A DNA stretch of 55,001 nt from contig DINU01000012.1 of the NCBI GenBank assembly GCA_002426885.1, positions 1-55,001 of the forward strand. The letters run 5' to 3'. The translations under genes and the position numbers were made by a program. Below are positions 51,109 through 55,001 of the stretch, in pieces (position 1 is the stretch's first letter; each line of letters begins with the position of its first letter). The notes beneath the pieces were generated by a model. That model was not told where the DNA came from, did no database searches, and saw only the letters and a program-made list of their open reading frames with translations. Source of the stretch: Patescibacteria group bacterium UBA5532. GTDB taxonomy: Bacteria > Patescibacteriota > Gracilibacteria > BD1-5 > UBA2023.

Positions 51109-51131
51109 ACGATAAAAAACTGTAGGGAAGT

Positions 51132-51159
51132 ATTATATTGACAAAATATTATTTTTCAA
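51132..51159 (-). promoter_or_regulatory. Promoter of the 51108 gene
   Basis: On the reverse strand TTGAAA (51159-51154) and TATAAT (51137-51132), 16-bp spacer, between rlmN and the hypothetical gene. Confidence 0.7.
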
Positions 51160-51171
51160 GTCTAATAATTA

Positions 51172-52257
51172 TTATTTTCCTCGTGATATACTTTTTCCTT
51201 TTTCTGTTGCGTGGCTGACACCATTTTCCTTCAGTGCGAGCTGTCCACATGCCGCATCGATATCATCCCCCATCGTGTGACGGATTGTCGAGGGAATTTT
51301 TTCTTGCTCCAGTCATTCCTGGAATTTCTTGATGATTACGGCATGCGTCGGCTGATAGTGGTCCCCGAGCGTTCATTCTCCGGGATTATATGGGATAAAA
51401 TTCACATGCGCAAGTCTTCATGAGAGGAGCTTCCGAAGTTCATCGATATATTCGAGTTTATCGGTAACACCAGCGATCATGATATACTCGTAGAATACGC
51501 GTTTATTCGTCTTTTTTACATACTCATCGAGCGCTTCCATAAGGGTATCGAGAGAATATGTCTCTGTGACGGGCATGATTTTTTTCCGAGTCGTGTCATT
51601 CGGTGCGTGGAGCGAGATCGCGAGAGAGACCTGCGGAAAATCCTCCGCAAGCTTTCGGATTCATGGCACGACTCCACAGCTCGATATCGTGATACGTCGA
51701 CTCGAGAGATCAAGTTTTTTCTGGTGGCACATGATCTCGATCGCTCTTTTTACATTATTATAATTCAGGAGTGGTTCTCACATTCCCATAAAGACGACGT
51801 TTCTGAGTTTTTTATCCTCCTTCTCGAGATGATGTACCGCGAGCATAATCTGATCGATAATCTCATAGAACTCGAGATTTCGGATGAGTCCGAGCTTCCC
51901 AGTCGCACAAAAACTGCATCCCATCGGACATCCGACCTGACAGCTGACACAGAGTGTATTTCTTCCTGATCGATGGCGCATGATGACCATCTCGATCATT
52001 TTCTCGTCTGCTGTTTTTAGGAGAAATTTTGTCGTTTGTCACTCAGCGTCCGATGTGACGGAGTGGATCGATAGGGACGTGTAAAAACAATTCTCCGTGA
52101 GAAGATTGCGGATTTCTTTCGGAAGCGTATTCATTTCCTCGAAATCAGAGAGGAAATTTTTATAGAGTGCGTTTTCGAGTTGTCCGTATCGGAATTTTTT
52201 ATATCCATTTTTCTCGAGAAGATCGATTACCTGAATATCATCATGGATAGAAAACAT
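51172..52257 (-). CDS. rlmN: 23S rRNA/tRNA adenine-C2 methyltransferase RlmN
   Basis: A 361-residue radical-SAM enzyme that methylates A2503 of 23S rRNA and A37 of some tRNAs. The cluster motif CPMGCSFCATG (CxxxCxxC) follows RNTLCVSCQVG. Also visible are NVVFMGMGEPLLNYNNV, RRITISSCGVVPGI, SLHAPNDTTRKKIMP and the C-terminal Cys in GDDIDAACGQL. Six or more TGA glycines occur. Confidence 0.95.
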
Positions 52258-52284
52258 GCAAAAAATTTACGTATTTATTCTCAA

Positions 52285-52716
52285 TTATATACTCATGAGC
52301 ATGATGGTCACGATAAAACCGACCAGAAGTCATACGAGTGCCTCAAGTGGCGTGTGTCAGACCGATTCTTCGAGTTTCTCATCTGCATCGTGTGTGAGAC
52401 GATTCAGTACTTTTGCATGGAGCTCGACCTGATAGCGGACGTGAATCGCATCATAAATAATGATACACGAGAAGACGAGACAGATCAGAAAAAGATCATT
52501 ACTGAGTCCGTATTTCATTCCGATCGCTGTCGTGAGTGCCATGACGAATGCTGCATGAGTTGAGGGCATATTTCATGCATTGATCATTTTCTTGAGTGAC
52601 CAATTTCCCTGAGAAAAGTAGAAGACACCCTTCAGGAGTATCGCAACAATCAGAGCAATAAAGGGTACAAAAATGAGATGGCTGGAGAAAAATCCTGGCT
52701 CCGGTCAGTATGGCAT
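52285..52716 (-). CDS. DUF212/YuiD-like membrane protein
   Basis: A 143-residue membrane protein of the acid-phosphatase/VPR-related DUF212 family: GNMPSTHAAFVMALTTAIG, YDAIHVRYQVELHAKVLN and GHTPLEALVGFLVGF. The conserved Gly residues in the first and last motifs are TGA codons. Function is unsettled; related proteins resemble PAP2 phosphatases without all active-site residues. Its ATG overlaps the greA stop (TAATG). Confidence 0.85.
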
Positions 52717-53201
52717 TATTGTATAAGGGTAATAGTGTATTTCATGACTCCACTTGGTGCGCGTACTTCTACGGTGTCGTTGACACGTTTTCCGATGAGC
52801 GATTTTCCGAGAGGTGATTCATTACTGATCTTCTTCTCGAAGATATTCGTCTCTTGTGAACCGACGATCGTGTAGGTTTCCTCTTGTGTTTTTCCATCCT
52901 TTTCATATCGTACCGTCACGATATTTCCGACGTGGATATTATTTTTTTTCTTCGACTCTGTGTCGATGATCTCGTAGTTCCCAGGCTTGAGCATATCCTC
53001 GAGTTCGCTGATACGGAGCTCGACTTGCGCCTGAAGATCACGAGCTTCTTGATATTCCGCATTTTCTGAGAGATCACTGAAGGAGATTGCTTCTTTCAGT
53101 TTTTCCGCGACTTCTATACGTCTTTCTTCTTTGAGAACTCTGAGTTTCTCGAGGAGTTCGGCGAGTCACTCTTGCGTGAGGAGGATTTTTTGATCTGACA
53201 T
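52716..53201 (-). CDS. greA: Transcription elongation factor GreA
   Basis: A 161-residue factor that rescues backtracked RNA polymerase. The N-terminal coiled coil carries LTQEGLAELLEKL (Gly from TGA) and SFSDLSENAEYQEARDLQ, with the acidic tip residues. The C-terminal domain has VGSQETN...KISNESPLGKSLIGKRVNDTVEVRAPSG. Normal length. Confidence 0.96.
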
Positions 53202-53225
53202 GGTAAAAAAGAAGAAAAAATAAAA

Positions 53226-53927
53226 CTATTGTGCTGAAGATCCTGTACTTGTGGAGCCAGTACGGATCGGTATGGCAGGAGCATCCGTCTTTACGAGTAA
53301 TGCTCGGAGTATCTCGTATTTATCTTTCGCGAGTTCCATCGCGATAGCATGGTCTCAGAATTTTCACACGAGTCGGACGCGATCATCTGCTTTTGGTGGA
53401 TTGACATAAAAAGCAGAGAAGGGGAATGTCTTCACTTCATTCATGCTGTACTGTGTACTCGGGACTGTCTGCATGATACCGAGAAATTTCTCATACGAAA
53501 TCTGGATGTCATACACGACGAGTCCATATTGTGTGTCACGATAGGTCGTGTATGGGACGTATGAGACGCCTGAAAGACTGAAAATATTGATATTTTGTAT
53601 TTGTTTCAGAGTGATTGTCGGTTCGATTCTCCGTGTGAAATCACTCGGAAGACTCGTCGATGTAGAGGTGGGAGTCGTCGTCCCAGTCGTATCTGCGGTT
53701 ACTCATCAGATTTTTCCAGTCTCGAGCAGATCGATGCGATCCTGAAGATTTTGGATACTTCTGATGAGCTCTCGGTCCGTCTCATTCAGTGCATCGACAT
53801 TTGAAGTTATAGCTGTACTTCCAGATCCTCCATTCAGTCCTGGAAATTGACTCGTAACGAGAGAATAAATAATCCCACTTATGAACACGAGTCATACGAA
53901 TGTAAGTCCCAAGAGAGCTATACGCAT
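53226..53927 (-). CDS. Hypothetical membrane-anchored protein
   Basis: A 233-residue protein with a single N-terminal anchor (IALLGLTFVGLVFISGIIYSL, one Gly from TGA), a short coiled coil (ETDRELIRSIQNLQDRIDLLE), a Thr/Ser linker and a beta-rich C-terminal domain. PilO-like layout (anchor, coiled coil, ferredoxin-like domain) is possible but not supported by clear motifs. It lies between nusG and greA. Confidence 0.65.
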
Positions 53928-53936
53928 GCGAGAAAA

Positions 53937-54485
53937 TTATTTCTTTTTTACATTCTGAAATTCGATCTCAAGCGGAGTATCACGGCCAAGGAAATTAATC
54001 ATGAGTTTCAGAGAGCCTTTATGAGGATTGATCTCTATAATTTTTCCCTCATTTCCTTCGAATGGCCCACTCAGAACAGAGACATAATCGTCTATCTGGA
54101 GATTGGTCGTGAATTCTTCACTTTTCTCATTCAGTACACCTCGGAGCTGATCTAGCTCGGTACCACTGACTGGAACTGGAATCGTACCAGCACCGAGAAA
54201 TCCTGTTACATTCGGCGTATTTCGGACGATATACCAGCTCTCATTCGTGACGATCATCTCGACGAGAATGTATCATGGGAAAATATTTTTCTTTTTCTTC
54301 GACTTCTGTCCATTCGCACGGACAGAAACACTGTCATGTGTCGGAACGAACACATCGAGAATCGAGTCTTCGAGACCGAATGCCTCGCGTCGTTGCATGA
54401 TAGATTGTTTTACATTCTCTTCTGTTCCAGAGATAACTCGGATTACATACCATTCACCCAGTTTTTTCTTTCAGAAATCGATCAT
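53937..54485 (-). CDS. nusG: Transcription termination/antitermination factor NusG
   Basis: A 182-residue protein with the NGN domain (LGEWYVIRVISGTEENVKQSI, KNIFPGYILVEM, where the Gly is TGA, and SWYIVRNTPNVTGFLGAG) and the KOW domain (DDYVSVLSGPFEGNEGKIIEINPHKGSLKLMINFLGRDTPLEIEF). Normal length. It follows secE, the usual order. Confidence 0.96.
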
Positions 54486-54506
54486 AGCAAAGAAATAATT
54501 AAGAAT

Positions 54507-54884
54507 TTATTGAACTTCTGTAGCTCCTGTTTCTGTTTCTCCTGTATTTGTCGCTGTGATCGTGAGTCCGCTCGAAGTCACAGCCGTGGTTATATCACCA
54601 CTTGCTGTCTCGCCACTTGCTGTTACCTGACCACCCAGATACTGATAGAGGTTATTCAGGTCCTCCTGTGTCGCTGGAGTATCCGCTGTCGTTGTCGTCG
54701 TATGTGGAAATTGTGCGCGGATCGATGTAAGACTATTCGAGAAAATATATCCGAGGATCGCGAGAAGTGTCGTCATGAAGACGATAATCACCACAGTAAT
54801 CGTGAGATATCGTCGAGTTTCTTTATCGGTCGGCCAGACGATATGTTCGAGCTCTTGAAATGCTTCTGTGAAGAAATTTGCCAT
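54507..54884 (-). CDS. secE: Preprotein translocase subunit SecE with extended tail
   Basis: The first 60 residues are SecE: FFTEAFQELEHIVWPTDKETRRYLTITVVIIVFMTTLLAILGYIF, with the conserved WP and one membrane helix. The remaining 65 residues are an unusual Thr/Ser/Gly-rich tail, most likely extracytoplasmic. Position before nusG supports the call. Confidence 0.92.
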   Translation of the reverse strand: MANFFTEAFQELEHIVWPTDKETRRYLTITVVIIVFMTTLLAILGYIFSNSLTSIRAQFPHTTTTTADTPATQEDLNNLYQYLGGQVTASGETASGDITTAVTSSGLTITATNTGETETGATEVQ

Positions 54885-54905
54885 AAAAATACATAATTAC
54901 GTGGC

Positions 54906-54933
54906 ATTATATAAAAAACCTTTTTTGAGTCAA
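54906..54933 (-). promoter_or_regulatory. Promoter of the secE-nusG operon
   Basis: On the reverse strand TTGACT (54933-54928) and TATAAT (54911-54906), 16-bp spacer, near consensus. Confidence 0.75.
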
Positions 54934-54944
54934 AAGAGAAAATG

Positions 54945-55001
54945 CTACGAGCAGAGTATATAGATTTCTTTGTAGAATCAAGACTTCTTTCATCATTCGG
55001 T
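54945..55001 (-). CDS. Possible end of a gene running off the window
   Basis: A frame open from the window edge, with TGA read as Gly, ends at a TAG (54947-54945), giving TEGGKKSGFYKEIYILCS. It is too short to identify, and chance cannot be ruled out. Confidence 0.25.

Noticed and set aside
1..55001. tRNA or rRNA genes
   Set aside because: A visual search for T-loop-like GTTCRA motifs with a matching acceptor stem, and for rRNA blocks, found none; a covariance-model scan could still find a divergent tRNA.

Overview
The window reads as a piece of a Candidate Phyla Radiation (Patescibacteria) genome that uses genetic code 25, in which UGA means glycine. Under the standard code most genes here are cut into fragments. 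When TGA is read as Gly they join into full-length proteins, and the recovered residues fall on invariant glycines (RarA P-loop, RuvC IDPG, three SpoU methyltransferase motifs, MscL, NusG, TrmD, PolA 5'-nuclease, PGRP amidase). No gene appears to end in TGA; all stops are TAA or TAG. This code is known from Absconditabacteria (SR1) and Gracilibacteria (BD1-5). I cannot tell the two apart from this window alone. All coordinates below use code 25.

Layout. 1-1.8 kb: tail of a Cys-rich repeat protein, then two AT-rich reverse-strand genes (uridine-kinase-like, YunG-like), each bracketed by its own inverted repeat. 1.9-7.3 kb: pepF, nrdR, a stand-alone C-terminal half of PriA, a phosphohexomutase and a short unknown gene. 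7.4-10.5 kb: rplJ-rplL behind an L10-type leader with an overlapping terminator, then two Phe/His-rich leader peptides, each with its own attenuator-like hairpins, ahead of an acetyltransferase plus aspartoacylase-family operon. 10.6-21.3 kb: J-domain protein, SpoU methyltransferase, a frame-disrupted gene, MFS transporter, M50 protease with hibernation factor, a class B penicillin-binding protein, an unknown membrane protein and rarA.

21.3-26.5 kb: the most striking region. Four RHS-type toxin tips, each followed by a different putative immunity gene, lie head to tail on the reverse strand. They are joined by repeated pieces of the RHS core, and no full-length RHS gene is present. It looks like a bank of silent toxin/immunity cassettes for recombinational switching.

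26.5-55 kb: ruvC, membrane and envelope genes (PH-domain protein, PLD-like lipoprotein, large secreted protein, FKBP lipoprotein, MscL, a VirB6/TrbL-like type IV secretion protein and partner, an amidase-SpoIID fusion, a lytic transglycosylase-like protein, FemAB transferase), DNA and RNA enzymes (trmD, holA, xth, truncated PolA, rlmN), a chorismate mutase-prephenate dehydratase, an orphan histidine kinase, and greA, nusG and secE.

Promoters are easy to see (TTGnnn, 15-17 bp, TAtAcT/TACAAT). They often lie so close to the ATG that transcripts must be leaderless or nearly so, and Shine-Dalgarno sequences are mostly missing. The gene set fits a small host-associated cell rich in surface, secretion, wall-modifying and toxin functions.
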